From the NCBI RefSeq assembly GCF_000220835.1, contig NZ_GL985606.1:1501614-1565613 (forward strand): a stretch of 64,000 nt of DNA. The letters run 5' to 3'. The stretch's first letter is position 1, and every line of letters begins with the position of its first letter. The stretch comes from Actinomyces sp. oral taxon 448 str. F0400. GTDB lineage: Bacteria > Actinomycetota > Actinomycetes > Actinomycetales > Actinomycetaceae. Positions 8,236 to 16,551 of this stretch are shown piece by piece. A program made the position numbers and the translations under genes. A model generated the notes under the pieces. It did not search any database. It saw only the letters and a program-made list of their open reading frames with translations, and was not told the DNA's origin.

Positions 8236-11200
8236 ATGGCGCAGACGAGCAACGAGGACACTCCGAACACGCCCGCGGACGACTTCGTCCATCTTCACGT
8301 CCACACCGATTACTCCATGCTCGACGGGGCGGGGAAGATCAAGGACTACGTCGCCGAGGCCAAGCGCCTGGGCCAGCCGGCCCTGGCCATCACCGACCAC
8401 GGTTACATGTTCGGCGCCTACGAGTTCTACGAGGCGGCCACCAGAGCCGGAATCAAGCCGGTCATCGGCGTGGAGGCCTATATGACCCCGGGTACCTCCC
8501 GCTTCGATCGGACCCGCGTCTTCTGGGGGGAGGAGTCGCAGCGGTCCGACGATGTCTCGGCGCGCGGGTCTTACACCCATATGACCCTCCTGTCGCGCAC
8601 CAACGAAGGCCTGCACAACCTCATGCGGATGGACTCCTACGCCTCCCTGGAGGGGCAGATGGGCAAGGCCCCCCGCATCGACCGCGAGCTGCTGTCGCGC
8701 TACTCCGCCGGTCTTATCGGCTCCACCGGCTGCCCCTCGTCCGAGGTCCAGACCAGGCTGCGTCTGGGTCAGTGGGACCAGGCCCTGCGCGCCGCCGGCG
8801 AGCTCCAGGACATCTTCGGTAAGGACTTCTTCTACGTCGAGCTCATGGACCACGGCCTGGAGATCGAGCGGCGCGTCACCAAGGACCTGCTGCGCCTGGC
8901 CGAGAAGATCGGCGCTCCGCTGCTGGCCACCAACGACTCCCACTACGTGCGCCCCGGGGACCGCACCATTCAGGACGCGATGCTGTGCATCAACTCCGGT
9001 TCCGTGCTCACTGATCCCGACCGCTTCAAGTTCGACGGGGACACCTACTACTTGCGGCCCGGCCGCGAGATGCGCGAGCTCTTCCAGGAGATGCCGGGCG
9101 CCTGCGACAACACCCTGCTCGTGGCCGAGCAGTGCGATGTTCATTTCGCCACCGTCGATGAGGGCGCCTCCTTCATGCCGGCCTTCCCCGTGCCCGAGGG
9201 CGAGACCATGGAATCTTGGTTTATCGGCGAGTGCTGGAGGGGCATGGACCGCCGTTTCCACGGCGACATCCCCGCCGAGTGCCGCAAGCAGGCCGAGTAC
9301 GAGATCGGCGTCATCGTTCAGATGGGCTTCCCCGGGTACTTCCTGGTCGTGGCCGACTACATCAACTGGGCCAAGAGCCATGGCATTCGCGTGGGCCCGG
9401 GACGTGGCTCCGGAGCGGGGAGCATGGTCGCCTACGCCATGGGCATCACCGAGCTCAACCCCCTCAAGCACGGTCTCATCTTCGAGCGCTTCCTCAACCC
9501 CGAGCGCATCTCCATGCCCGACATCGACGTCGACTTCGATGAGCGGCGGCGCGATGAGGTCATCGAGTACGTCAAAAGCAGGTACGGTTCGGACAAGATC
9601 AGCCAGGTCGTCACCTACGGCGTCATCAAGGCCAAGCAGTCCCTGAAGGATTCCAGCCGCGTCATGGGCTACCCCTACGCGGTGGGCGATCGCCTGACCA
9701 AGGCGATGCCGCCGACCATCATGGGCAAGGACATCTCCATCAAGGGGATGTTCGATCCGAACGACGAGCGCTACGGCGAGGCCCAGCAGTTCCGCGAGCT
9801 GCACGGCGAGGACCCCGACGCCCAGAAGATCGTCGAGCTCGCCAAGGGCTTAGAGGGCATGACGCGCCAGTGGGGCGTGCACGCCTGCGCCGTCATCATG
9901 TCCAGTGCGGCTCTGACCGACATCATCCCCATGATGCAGCGCCTTCAGGACGGCGCCTACATCACGCAGTTCGACTACCCCACCTGCGAGCACCTGGGCC
10001 TGCTCAAGATGGATTTCCTGGGCCTGCGCAATCTGACGGTCATCTCCGATGCCCTGGAGGGGATCGTCGCCAATGGCAAGGAACCGCTCGACATCGACCA
10101 CATCGAGCTCAACGACCCCGCCACCTACGAGCTGCTCTCACGCGGTGAGACTCTCGGTGTCTTCCAGCTCGACGGCGGCGGCATGCGCACCCTGCTGCGT
10201 CTGATGAAGCCCGACAACTTCGAGGACATCTCCGCCGTCGGCGCCCTGTACCGGCCCGGCCCCATGGGTGCGGAGTCCCACACGAACTACGCTCTGCGCA
10301 AGAACGGGCTTCAGGAGATCGTTCCGATCCACCCCGAGCTCAAGGAGGCCCTCGAGCCGATCCTCGGCGACACCTACGGCCTCATCGTCTACCAGGAGCA
10401 GGTGATGAGGATCGCCACCGACCTGGCGGGTTTCTCGATGGGCAAGGCCGATGCCCTTCGCAAGGCCATGGGTAAGAAGAAGATGGACATCCTGGCCAAG
10501 ATGTTCGTCGACTTCGAGGCCGGCATGGTGGAGGGGGGCTTCTCCAAGGAGTCGGTGAAGACCCTGTGGGACGTCGTCGTCCCCTTCGCCAAGTACGCGT
10601 TCAACAAGGCCCACTCGGCGGCCTACGGCGTCGTGTCCTACTGGACCGCCTACCTCAAGACGCACTACCCGACCGAGTACATGGCGGCGCTGCTGACCAG
10701 TCAGAAGGACAATAAGGACAAGCTGGCCATCTACCTCGGCGAGTGCCGCCATATGGGCATCACGGTTCTGCCCCCCGATGTCAACGCCTCGCGCGCCCAG
10801 TTCTCCGCCGACGGGGAGGATATCCGCTTCGGACTGGCCGCCGTCCGCAACGTCGGCCTCAATGTCGTCGACGCCATCGTGACAGCCCGCGAGAACAAGG
10901 GCGAGTTCACCAGTTTCGAGGACTTCCTCGACAAGGTCCCCGCCGTGGTGTGCAACAAGCGCACCATCGACTCCCTCATCAAGGCCGGCGCCTTCGACAC
11001 CCTGGGCCGCACCCGGCGGGCTCTGCAGGCCTGCCACGAGGACCTCGTTGATGAGATCATCGGCGTCAAGCGCAATGAGGCCGCAGGTCAGTTCGACCTG
11101 TTCGCCTCCATGATGGGCGATGGCTCCGGTGCAGGGGGGGGCGACGACCCCTTCGGGTCCGGCCCGGTCTTCTCCTCCGAGGTTCCTGACCTGCCCGAGT

Positions 11201-11838
11201 GGGATAAGAAGGACAAACTCGCCTATGAGCGCGACATGCTCGGGTTGTACGTCTCCGATCACCCGCTGCTGGGTCTGGAGGGGATCCTGGGCAAACTCGC
11301 CGACACCCAGATCGCCGACCTGGTCGAGGACGACGAGCGTCCCGACGGCGCCACGGTGACGATCGCCGGACTCGTCACGGCTCTGACGCGCAAGACGACC
11401 AAGCAGGGCAATCTGTGGGCCATCGCCCAGATCGAGGACCTGGGCGGGAGTATCGAGGCGCTCTTCTTCCCCTCGACCTATCAGACCGTCTCGACGATGC
11501 TCTCGCCGGACACGGTGGTGACCGTACGCGGACGGCTCAACCGTCGCGACGGTCAGGTGGCCCTGTACGTTCAGGAGATGACCATCCCGGACGTCTCCAG
11601 CGCGACCCACGAGGCGGTCATCATCTCGCTGCCGACGAACCGCTGCACCGCTCCGCTGGTCGAGCGGTTCAAGGCGGTCCTCGAGAACCATCCAGGGATG
11701 TCGACGGTGCGCCTGACCCTGACCAGTCCGGGCAGGCAGGTGCGCACGCAGTTGGACTCCTCCCTGCGGGTAGAGGCCAGTGCGGCCTTCTACTCCGATA
11801 TCAAGGCGCTGCTCGGCCCCGGCTGCCTGCGGCGCTGA
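8236..11838 (+). CDS. dnaE: DNA polymerase III alpha subunit DnaE
   Basis: Replicative DNA polymerase subunit. The start at ATG 8236 (MAQTSNEDTPN, 1200 aa) is set by the upstream -10 element. Domains in order: PHP domain from residue 14 with the metal-site motif HLHVHTDYSMLDG; the polymerase palm, where PDIDVDFDERRRDEV places catalytic acidic residues near Asp429/431/433, and the GPGRGSGAGS loop just before it; fingers with a KAHSAAYG-type segment; a helix-hairpin-helix region; the beta-clamp-binding segment QFDLFASM; and a C-terminal OB fold (TVTIAGLVTALTRKTTKQG). Length and motifs match the DnaE1 type of Actinobacteria. No frameshift is seen. Confidence 0.98.
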   Translation: MAQTSNEDTPNTPADDFVHLHVHTDYSMLDGAGKIKDYVAEAKRLGQPALAITDHGYMFGAYEFYEAATRAGIKPVIGVEAYMTPGTSRFDRTRVFWGEESQRSDDVSARGSYTHMTLLSRTNEGLHNLMRMDSYASLEGQMGKAPRIDRELLSRYSAGLIGSTGCPSSEVQTRLRLGQWDQALRAAGELQDIFGKDFFYVELMDHGLEIERRVTKDLLRLAEKIGAPLLATNDSHYVRPGDRTIQDAMLCINSGSVLTDPDRFKFDGDTYYLRPGREMRELFQEMPGACDNTLLVAEQCDVHFATVDEGASFMPAFPVPEGETMESWFIGECWRGMDRRFHGDIPAECRKQAEYEIGVIVQMGFPGYFLVVADYINWAKSHGIRVGPGRGSGAGSMVAYAMGITELNPLKHGLIFERFLNPERISMPDIDVDFDERRRDEVIEYVKSRYGSDKISQVVTYGVIKAKQSLKDSSRVMGYPYAVGDRLTKAMPPTIMGKDISIKGMFDPNDERYGEAQQFRELHGEDPDAQKIVELAKGLEGMTRQWGVHACAVIMSSAALTDIIPMMQRLQDGAYITQFDYPTCEHLGLLKMDFLGLRNLTVISDALEGIVANGKEPLDIDHIELNDPATYELLSRGETLGVFQLDGGGMRTLLRLMKPDNFEDISAVGALYRPGPMGAESHTNYALRKNGLQEIVPIHPELKEALEPILGDTYGLIVYQEQVMRIATDLAGFSMGKADALRKAMGKKKMDILAKMFVDFEAGMVEGGFSKESVKTLWDVVVPFAKYAFNKAHSAAYGVVSYWTAYLKTHYPTEYMAALLTSQKDNKDKLAIYLGECRHMGITVLPPDVNASRAQFSADGEDIRFGLAAVRNVGLNVVDAIVTARENKGEFTSFEDFLDKVPAVVCNKRTIDSLIKAGAFDTLGRTRRALQACHEDLVDEIIGVKRNEAAGQFDLFASMMGDGSGAGGGDDPFGSGPVFSSEVPDLPEWDKKDKLAYERDMLGLYVSDHPLLGLEGILGKLADTQIADLVEDDERPDGATVTIAGLVTALTRKTTKQGNLWAIAQIEDLGGSIEALFFPSTYQTVSTMLSPDTVVTVRGRLNRRDGQVALYVQEMTIPDVSSATHEAVIISLPTNRCTAPLVERFKAVLENHPGMSTVRLTLTSPGRQVRTQLDSSLRVEASAAFYSDIKALLGPGCLRR

Positions 11839-11892
11839 AGGCGTTGGGAGGACGGTGCTGAGGCGCGGCCGCGGCGCCTGGGGCGGGCCCGG

Positions 11893-12150
11893 TCAGTCCC
11901 GTCCGACGTGTTCGACGGTGGCGCCCGCGGCACCGATCGGCAGATCCACCGTGACGACGTCGCCGTCGGCGAGCATACGCCCTCGGCGGGTGTCGACCCG
12001 GCCGTTGACTCTCACGTCGCCGCATTGGACCGCTACACGGGCCTGACCGCCGTCCTCGACGAGGCCGGCCAGCTTGAGGAACTGTCCGAGCTTGATTCGG
12101 CCGCGCACGGGCACGGGCGGCGCGGGCGGGGCGGACCTTCGGGACACCAT
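11893..12150 (-). CDS. Small S4-domain RNA-binding protein
   Basis: 85-aa basic protein on the reverse strand. It is a stand-alone S4 domain: RIKLGQFLKLAGLVEDGGQARVAVQ, then VRVNGRVDTRRGRMLADGDVVTV, the classic alpha-L RNA-binding turn. Relatives (YaaA/RlbA-like) are thought to bind structured RNA or recycle stalled ribosomes; no specific function can be assigned here. The ATG at 12150 has GAGAAT 6 nt upstream, an imperfect version of the leaderless -10 element. The gene converges on dnaE with a 54-nt gap. Confidence 0.85.
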   Translation of the reverse strand: MVSRRSAPPAPPVPVRGRIKLGQFLKLAGLVEDGGQARVAVQCGDVRVNGRVDTRRGRMLADGDVVTVDLPIGAAGATVEHVGRD

Positions 12151-12349
12151 GCCCCCATTCTCGCAGGTCGCCGGGCGGACACCGCCCGCCCCGCCCGCGG
12201 CACGCGCTGCGGGCGGGGCGGGTGAACACGCACGTGAACGCGCTGTCGAGCACGCCGTCAAGTGCACGGTCGAGCACACCTGGTCGCGCTGGCGCGCTGA
12301 TAACGGTATGGTGACGACATCCCTTACAGCCTCAAGGAGGAGATTCAGT

Positions 12350-14668
12350 GTGCGTCGCATCACTGCTATCGCCACTTCCATACTTGCTCTCGTCGCGCTC
12401 CCGCTGACGGTTCTGACGACCCAGGTCGCACCGGCTCGGGCTGCCAACGACGACGTCATCCACGTGTCCGCCTCGGCCTCCCCGGGTGGCGACGGTTCAG
12501 CCGACAGCCCGTACGCCACCATTTCGGAGGCCGTCGAGGCGGCTCCGGACGGATCCACCATCGAAGTGGGTGACGGAACCTACCGGGAGGGCGAGATCAA
12601 GGCCGACAAGAGCGTGACCATCCGCGCCGCGGAGGGTGCGGCGCCGGTCCTGTCGGGCGCGGAGGTCCCCGCCTCCTGGACAGCCTCCGACGGCACCTGG
12701 TCGACGCCGGCGGACATGGTCCGGTTCTGCACGGTGTGCACGACCAACCCCGACCCCTCCGCCGAGGGCATGGCGGCCCACCCCGAGCAGGTCTTCGTCG
12801 ACGGCGAGCCGCTGACCCAGGTCGCCTCGCGCGAGGAGGTCACCGAGTCGACCTTCTACGTCGACGATGATCACCCGGTCACCCTCAAGCAGCCCGGGAA
12901 CAACCGGGCCGGCTTCAACACCGCGGAGCATCGCGGCGCCAGCTACGTCATCGGCGTCGATCCCAGCCAGCACACGGTCGAGGTCTCTCAGCACTCCCGG
13001 GCGCTGACGCTGCTGGGGGACCACAGCACTTTGGAGGGCCTGGACGTGGAGAAGTACTCCCCCGTCCAGGAGTGGAGTTATGAAGATCCCGATATCGGCG
13101 GCGACACCGGCGGCGTCATGGTTTTCGCCTCCGGCGCGGGGCTGAAGGTGAGCGGTAACACCTTCAAGTACTCCGGCGGGGGCACGGCGCTGGGCCTCAC
13201 CAGTGCGCGCGACGCGACGGTGTCGAACAACACCATCACCGACAACGCCGGTGTCGGGATGGGTATCAACCAGGGCTCCAATATCGACGTGGAGAACAAC
13301 ACCTGGTCCGGCAATAACAGTGCGGGCTTCATCACCACGGGCTGCGGGGGCTACTGCACCCTGGCGGACATGAAGGTGACGCACGCGGAGAAGGTGCGCT
13401 ACGCCTACAACACCGTCGATTACTCCCAGTCGGACACCGACCATTCCGACGCCTCCTCGTGGGAGAGCAACAGGCTGGCCGGCATCTGGTTCGATGAGGG
13501 GGTCATCGACTCCCAGATCGTGGCCTCCCACTTCGTCAATGTGCCCATGGCGATCTTTACCGAGGTCTCGCGCGGCGACATCATCGCCTCCAACGTGATC
13601 GAGGGTGCCGGCATCGGCATCCAGGTCGCCGGCTCGGAGAACAACCAGGTGTGGAACAACACCATCAGCCACGCGCTGACGAGCATCTCGGTTTATGAGG
13701 ACACGCGCTCGGACGGCTGCAATGCGCGCGGCGATGACGGCTCGTGCACTCTGCCCGAGCGCTGGTCCATGGAACACGGACTGACGTGGGACACCGTGGG
13801 CACGGGCATTTACAACAACATCATGTCCTCCGAGCAGACGGCGACCGACGGCGACGTGTGGCGCTACTCCGCCATGGTGCAGGTCACCGGCGATAAGAAT
13901 GCCGATGGCTCGGGCGCCGTGTACGCCAACGACATGATCTCGGGCATCGACTACAACGTCTACTACCGTCAGCCCACGAGTCAGCCCTCGACCACCATCC
14001 TGTGGCAGTATGGCGAGGACCGCAAGACTCAGAGTCTCAATGCGGAGTCCCTGGCCGACTTCTCCAACAGCCCCGATGTGACTGTGGAGGGAAGAGAGGC
14101 CCATGGTCTCGATCTGCAGGGTGAGCGAGACGCCAATCCCGTTCTCGTGAGCGAATCCTCCGACCCCACGGCCTGGAAGACCTCCGACCTGCACGTGGCG
14201 CCCGATGGGCCCGCCGCCGACTCGGGCACTCAGCTGACGCAGGACGTCGCCGACGCGCTCGGGATCAGCGAAAGCATGGTCGTCGACCGCGGGGCGCTGG
14301 TTAATGCCGCCTGGGAGGACGGCGGCCAGACTCCCACCGGTGCCGATGGCCAGGACCAGCACGCCGCCACTGACGACGCCTCCGGACAGGCCGCCCCTGC
14401 GAGCGGTGACGACGCCACGACGACACCGGACGGCTCGGCTGCGACGCAGGCCGGCGAGGAGTCGACGCGAGGCGTGCTCACCGGCGGCTCGTCGGTGGAT
14501 GGAACCGGGGCCGCGGCTCCGGGCGGACGGATCGCCGAGGGCCAGTCCGGAACCGGGGGGCAGACGACGTCGGGTCCGGAGAGAATCATCGGGTACGGTG
14601 CAGTCGGCCTGGGCACCCTCACGCTCCTGGGTGCTGTCGCTTACGCCGTTCGGACCCGACTGCTGTGA
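12350..14668 (+). CDS. Secreted, membrane-anchored right-handed parallel beta-helix protein
   Basis: The GTG at 12350 is preferred: it follows AAGGAGGAG (12334-12342) and yields a clean signal peptide, whereas the in-frame ATG at 12308 would bury it. The 772-aa product has a signal peptide (RRITAIATSILALVALPL, cleavage near ARA-AND), a DUF1565-like start (DDVIHVSASASPGGDGSADS, YATISEAVEAAPDGSTIEVG), and beta-helix coils with repeated N-N-T/N-x-I ladder motifs through the middle (SNNTITDNAGVGMG, WNNTISHALTS). A low-complexity Thr/Ala/Asp/Gly stalk runs from about 665 to 740, and a C-terminal membrane helix with a basic end follows. No LPxTG motif is seen. Beta-helix proteins of this type are often polysaccharide lyases or epimerases. 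No catalytic set could be picked out, so the substrate is unknown. Confidence 0.85.
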   Translation: MRRITAIATSILALVALPLTVLTTQVAPARAANDDVIHVSASASPGGDGSADSPYATISEAVEAAPDGSTIEVGDGTYREGEIKADKSVTIRAAEGAAPVLSGAEVPASWTASDGTWSTPADMVRFCTVCTTNPDPSAEGMAAHPEQVFVDGEPLTQVASREEVTESTFYVDDDHPVTLKQPGNNRAGFNTAEHRGASYVIGVDPSQHTVEVSQHSRALTLLGDHSTLEGLDVEKYSPVQEWSYEDPDIGGDTGGVMVFASGAGLKVSGNTFKYSGGGTALGLTSARDATVSNNTITDNAGVGMGINQGSNIDVENNTWSGNNSAGFITTGCGGYCTLADMKVTHAEKVRYAYNTVDYSQSDTDHSDASSWESNRLAGIWFDEGVIDSQIVASHFVNVPMAIFTEVSRGDIIASNVIEGAGIGIQVAGSENNQVWNNTISHALTSISVYEDTRSDGCNARGDDGSCTLPERWSMEHGLTWDTVGTGIYNNIMSSEQTATDGDVWRYSAMVQVTGDKNADGSGAVYANDMISGIDYNVYYRQPTSQPSTTILWQYGEDRKTQSLNAESLADFSNSPDVTVEGREAHGLDLQGERDANPVLVSESSDPTAWKTSDLHVAPDGPAADSGTQLTQDVADALGISESMVVDRGALVNAAWEDGGQTPTGADGQDQHAATDDASGQAAPASGDDATTTPDGSAATQAGEESTRGVLTGGSSVDGTGAAAPGGRIAEGQSGTGGQTTSGPERIIGYGAVGLGTLTLLGAVAYAVRTRLL

Positions 14669-14711
14669 GACCGGGGCGCGCGTGACGGCGCAGGCGGGGA
14701 GCCGGGAGGAC

Positions 14712-15059
14712 ATGGCGCTCGACGTCGGCGAGCGTTATCCGGTGGGGGATCGGATGTTCACCCTCACCCCCCGGCTCGCCGACGCCGTTGCGCGCGCCCG
14801 GACGGTCCTGCTTGACGTCGCGACCCACCGTGAAGTCATCACCTACAGCGAATTGAGTGAGGCCATCGACGCTCTCGTCTTGCCCCGTCACATGGGGCCG
14901 TTGCTGCACATGCTCGGTCACGACTGCCGAATGCGGAACGAGCCGGAGTTGGCCTCCCTCGTCGTCAGCGCGACTACGGGCGAGGTGGGCACGGCCGATG
15001 ACACATGGGCTCGGACGGCACGGCTGGCCTGCTGGGACATGTGGTCCATTCCCGAATGA
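14712..15059 (+). CDS. Small conserved-looking protein of unknown function
   Basis: About 115 aa from ATG 14712 (GGGAGGA ends 1 nt before it). GTG 14682 and ATG 14754 are alternative starts. The product is not recognised with certainty. Visible features are a helical N-terminus (RLADAVARARTVLLDVATHR), the segment VITYSELSEAIDALVLPRHM, and SLVVSATTGEVG near the end. This resembles small proteins with a T-Y-G/S-E-L motif followed by an LVV-N-TG strand found in mobile or phage-like settings. It follows the beta-helix gene by 43 nt on the same strand and could share its transcript. There is no basis for naming a reaction. Confidence 0.6.
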   Translation: MALDVGERYPVGDRMFTLTPRLADAVARARTVLLDVATHREVITYSELSEAIDALVLPRHMGPLLHMLGHDCRMRNEPELASLVVSATTGEVGTADDTWARTARLACWDMWSIPE

Positions 15060-15161
15060 GGTTCCGGGGCGACGGGCCGCGGGCGTCCGATGCGATGCCA
15101 TGCGGTGCCGAGGCGGCGATGGGCTCTGGCCGAATGCCGGGGGAGCAAGTAGGGCCGGACA

Positions 15162-16280
15162 TTAGGTCAGGCCGGCCAGTGCCGTCGCCCGGCCCAGTTC
15201 TCTCAGGTCGGCGGCGTGCAGCGGCTCACCGTCCTCACCGGTGGGCAGGCCGTGAACCTTGTCGGCCCACTCGGATGGAACCGCGCAGGCTCCTAGGTAG
15301 CTGCCCGCCACGGCACCGGCGATCGCCGCCACCGTGTCCGAGTCGTCGCTGGAGTGCACGGCTCGCGTCAAGATGAGCCGCAACCACGTGCTGCCCGCCT
15401 CGGCCCGGTTCTCGTGGAATGTCGCCGGCATGGACGCGGCCGCCCGGTTGGCGGAGATGAATGACAGGTAGGCCTTGCCCAGCGCATCGACGGTGAAACC
15501 GTCGGTAGCGGGCAGGCCGGGCCAGTCCCAATTCATGGGGTCGTAGACGCCCCCGTCGAACAGGTCGTGCCAGTAGGCGCGCCGCTCCTCGGGCACGAGG
15601 GCGAGAGCGGCCAACGGGTTGGCCCCGTTGAGTGGGAGCCCCTGCCAGGCGGGGCCGGCGACGTTGGCGCGGATCATCTCCGCCTGGATCACGCAGGAAT
15701 CCGCCGCCAGGGGGTCGGCGTGGGTCAGAGCCGCCACGGCGCGCGCCGCTAAGGCGGTGGCGCGCGGATCGCGCAACCGAGTCAGGCCGATGACGCCGTT
15801 GCGCATGAGCGCTCCGTTGCCGGCGCTGCGCCCACCTGAGGTCTTGTGGTAGTCGCACGCCGCCCGCCGCATCCTGGCGGACACATCCGGCTCGCCGCGG
15901 TGATGGGCGACGGCTCCCAGGACCGCGCGCGTCTGGGCGCCGATGTCGGAAGCCGCGGATTCGTACCAGTCGATGAAGCCGTCCGCGACGGCGTCCAGGG
16001 CCGGGCGACTCGTTAGATCCGCTCCGGTGGCGGCCACCCGGGCGATGATGACCGCCATCTGGGTGTCGTCGCTCCACTCGCCGGGCGAGTAGGGACCCAG
16101 GCCGCCGCCCTGCATGTGGGCCTCGCCCGGGCGGGATCCGCAACCGCCATCGGCGGGGCGGTGACCGAGCTCCCATGGCACCCCGAGAGCGTCGCCGCAG
16201 GCCTGCGTCAGGAGAACCCCTTCGGCACGATCGATCTGGGAGGCGGACGGTGGCGGTGTCGGGACCTCGCGGGTACTCAT
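15162..16280 (-). CDS. ADP-ribosylglycohydrolase (DraG-like) family protein
   Basis: 372-aa protein of the ADP-ribosylglycohydrolase fold, which removes ADP-ribose from proteins or nucleic acids using a binuclear metal centre. The metal-ligand motifs are present: SDDTQM at residues 70-75 and DDSDT at 312-316, followed by the Gly/Ala-rich helix AAIAGAVAGSYLGA. Start and end length match the family. No ADP-ribosyltransferase or DarT-like toxin is nearby, so this is an orphan hydrolase rather than an evident toxin-antitoxin pair. It converges on the 115-aa gene and is divergent from hisD. The start has no Shine-Dalgarno and a TAGGGT hexamer 6 nt upstream. Confidence 0.92.
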   Translation of the reverse strand: MSTREVPTPPPSASQIDRAEGVLLTQACGDALGVPWELGHRPADGGCGSRPGEAHMQGGGLGPYSPGEWSDDTQMAVIIARVAATGADLTSRPALDAVADGFIDWYESAASDIGAQTRAVLGAVAHHRGEPDVSARMRRAACDYHKTSGGRSAGNGALMRNGVIGLTRLRDPRATALAARAVAALTHADPLAADSCVIQAEMIRANVAGPAWQGLPLNGANPLAALALVPEERRAYWHDLFDGGVYDPMNWDWPGLPATDGFTVDALGKAYLSFISANRAAASMPATFHENRAEAGSTWLRLILTRAVHSSDDSDTVAAIAGAVAGSYLGACAVPSEWADKVHGLPTGEDGEPLHAADLRELGRATALAGLT

Positions 16281-16286
16281 ACGGGT

Positions 16287-16292
16287 ACCCTA
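16287..16292 (-). promoter_or_regulatory. -10 hexamer TAGGGT (reverse strand), leaderless
   Basis: Read on the reverse strand, TAGGGT is followed by 6 nt and then the ATG of the ADP-ribosylglycohydrolase gene (start base 16280). This is the same spacing as the other leaderless promoters in the window. Confidence 0.5.
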
Positions 16293-16539
16293 GCCGGCGC
16301 TCATTCGGCCGAGCGGATCCGACTTGCGCGGGCGGGGCGCCGAAAAGTGCTCAGAGAGCATCCGCATCTCCGACGTCACTGGTGCGGGCGCGCTCCGCTC
16401 GCCCGAGCCCCTCGCGGCACCGTGCGCTTCCGGCCTCGTGGGGATGCCGGAAGTGTGTACGAGCGGCCCGGCCCCGCATGGGCGGCGCGCCCGGTTCGTC
16501 CGCCCGTCCGTCCTCGATGCCTCGGGCGCAGGGTCCGGC

Positions 16540-16545
16540 TAGCAT
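16540..16545 (+). promoter_or_regulatory. -10 hexamer TAGCAT, leaderless hisD promoter
   Basis: TAGCAT ends 6 nt before the hisD ATG at 16552 and no Shine-Dalgarno is present. The rest of the 271-nt divergent gap (16281-16551) is GC-rich and shows no other recognisable element. Confidence 0.5.
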
Positions 16546-16551
16546 GCCCGC

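Noticed and set aside
7834-9804. Very long open frame (over 650 codons) on the reverse strand opposite panE/dnaE; similar ones at 839-1987, 10138-11691, 12497-14713 and 24758-26356
   Set aside because: They mirror the third-position GC bias of the true genes on the other strand, have repetitive Gly/Asp/His/Val composition and show no family motifs.
15162-16280. DarTG-type toxin-antitoxin system based on the ADP-ribosylglycohydrolase
   Set aside because: DarG antitoxins are macrodomain proteins, not DraG-type, and no DarT-like gene is adjacent.
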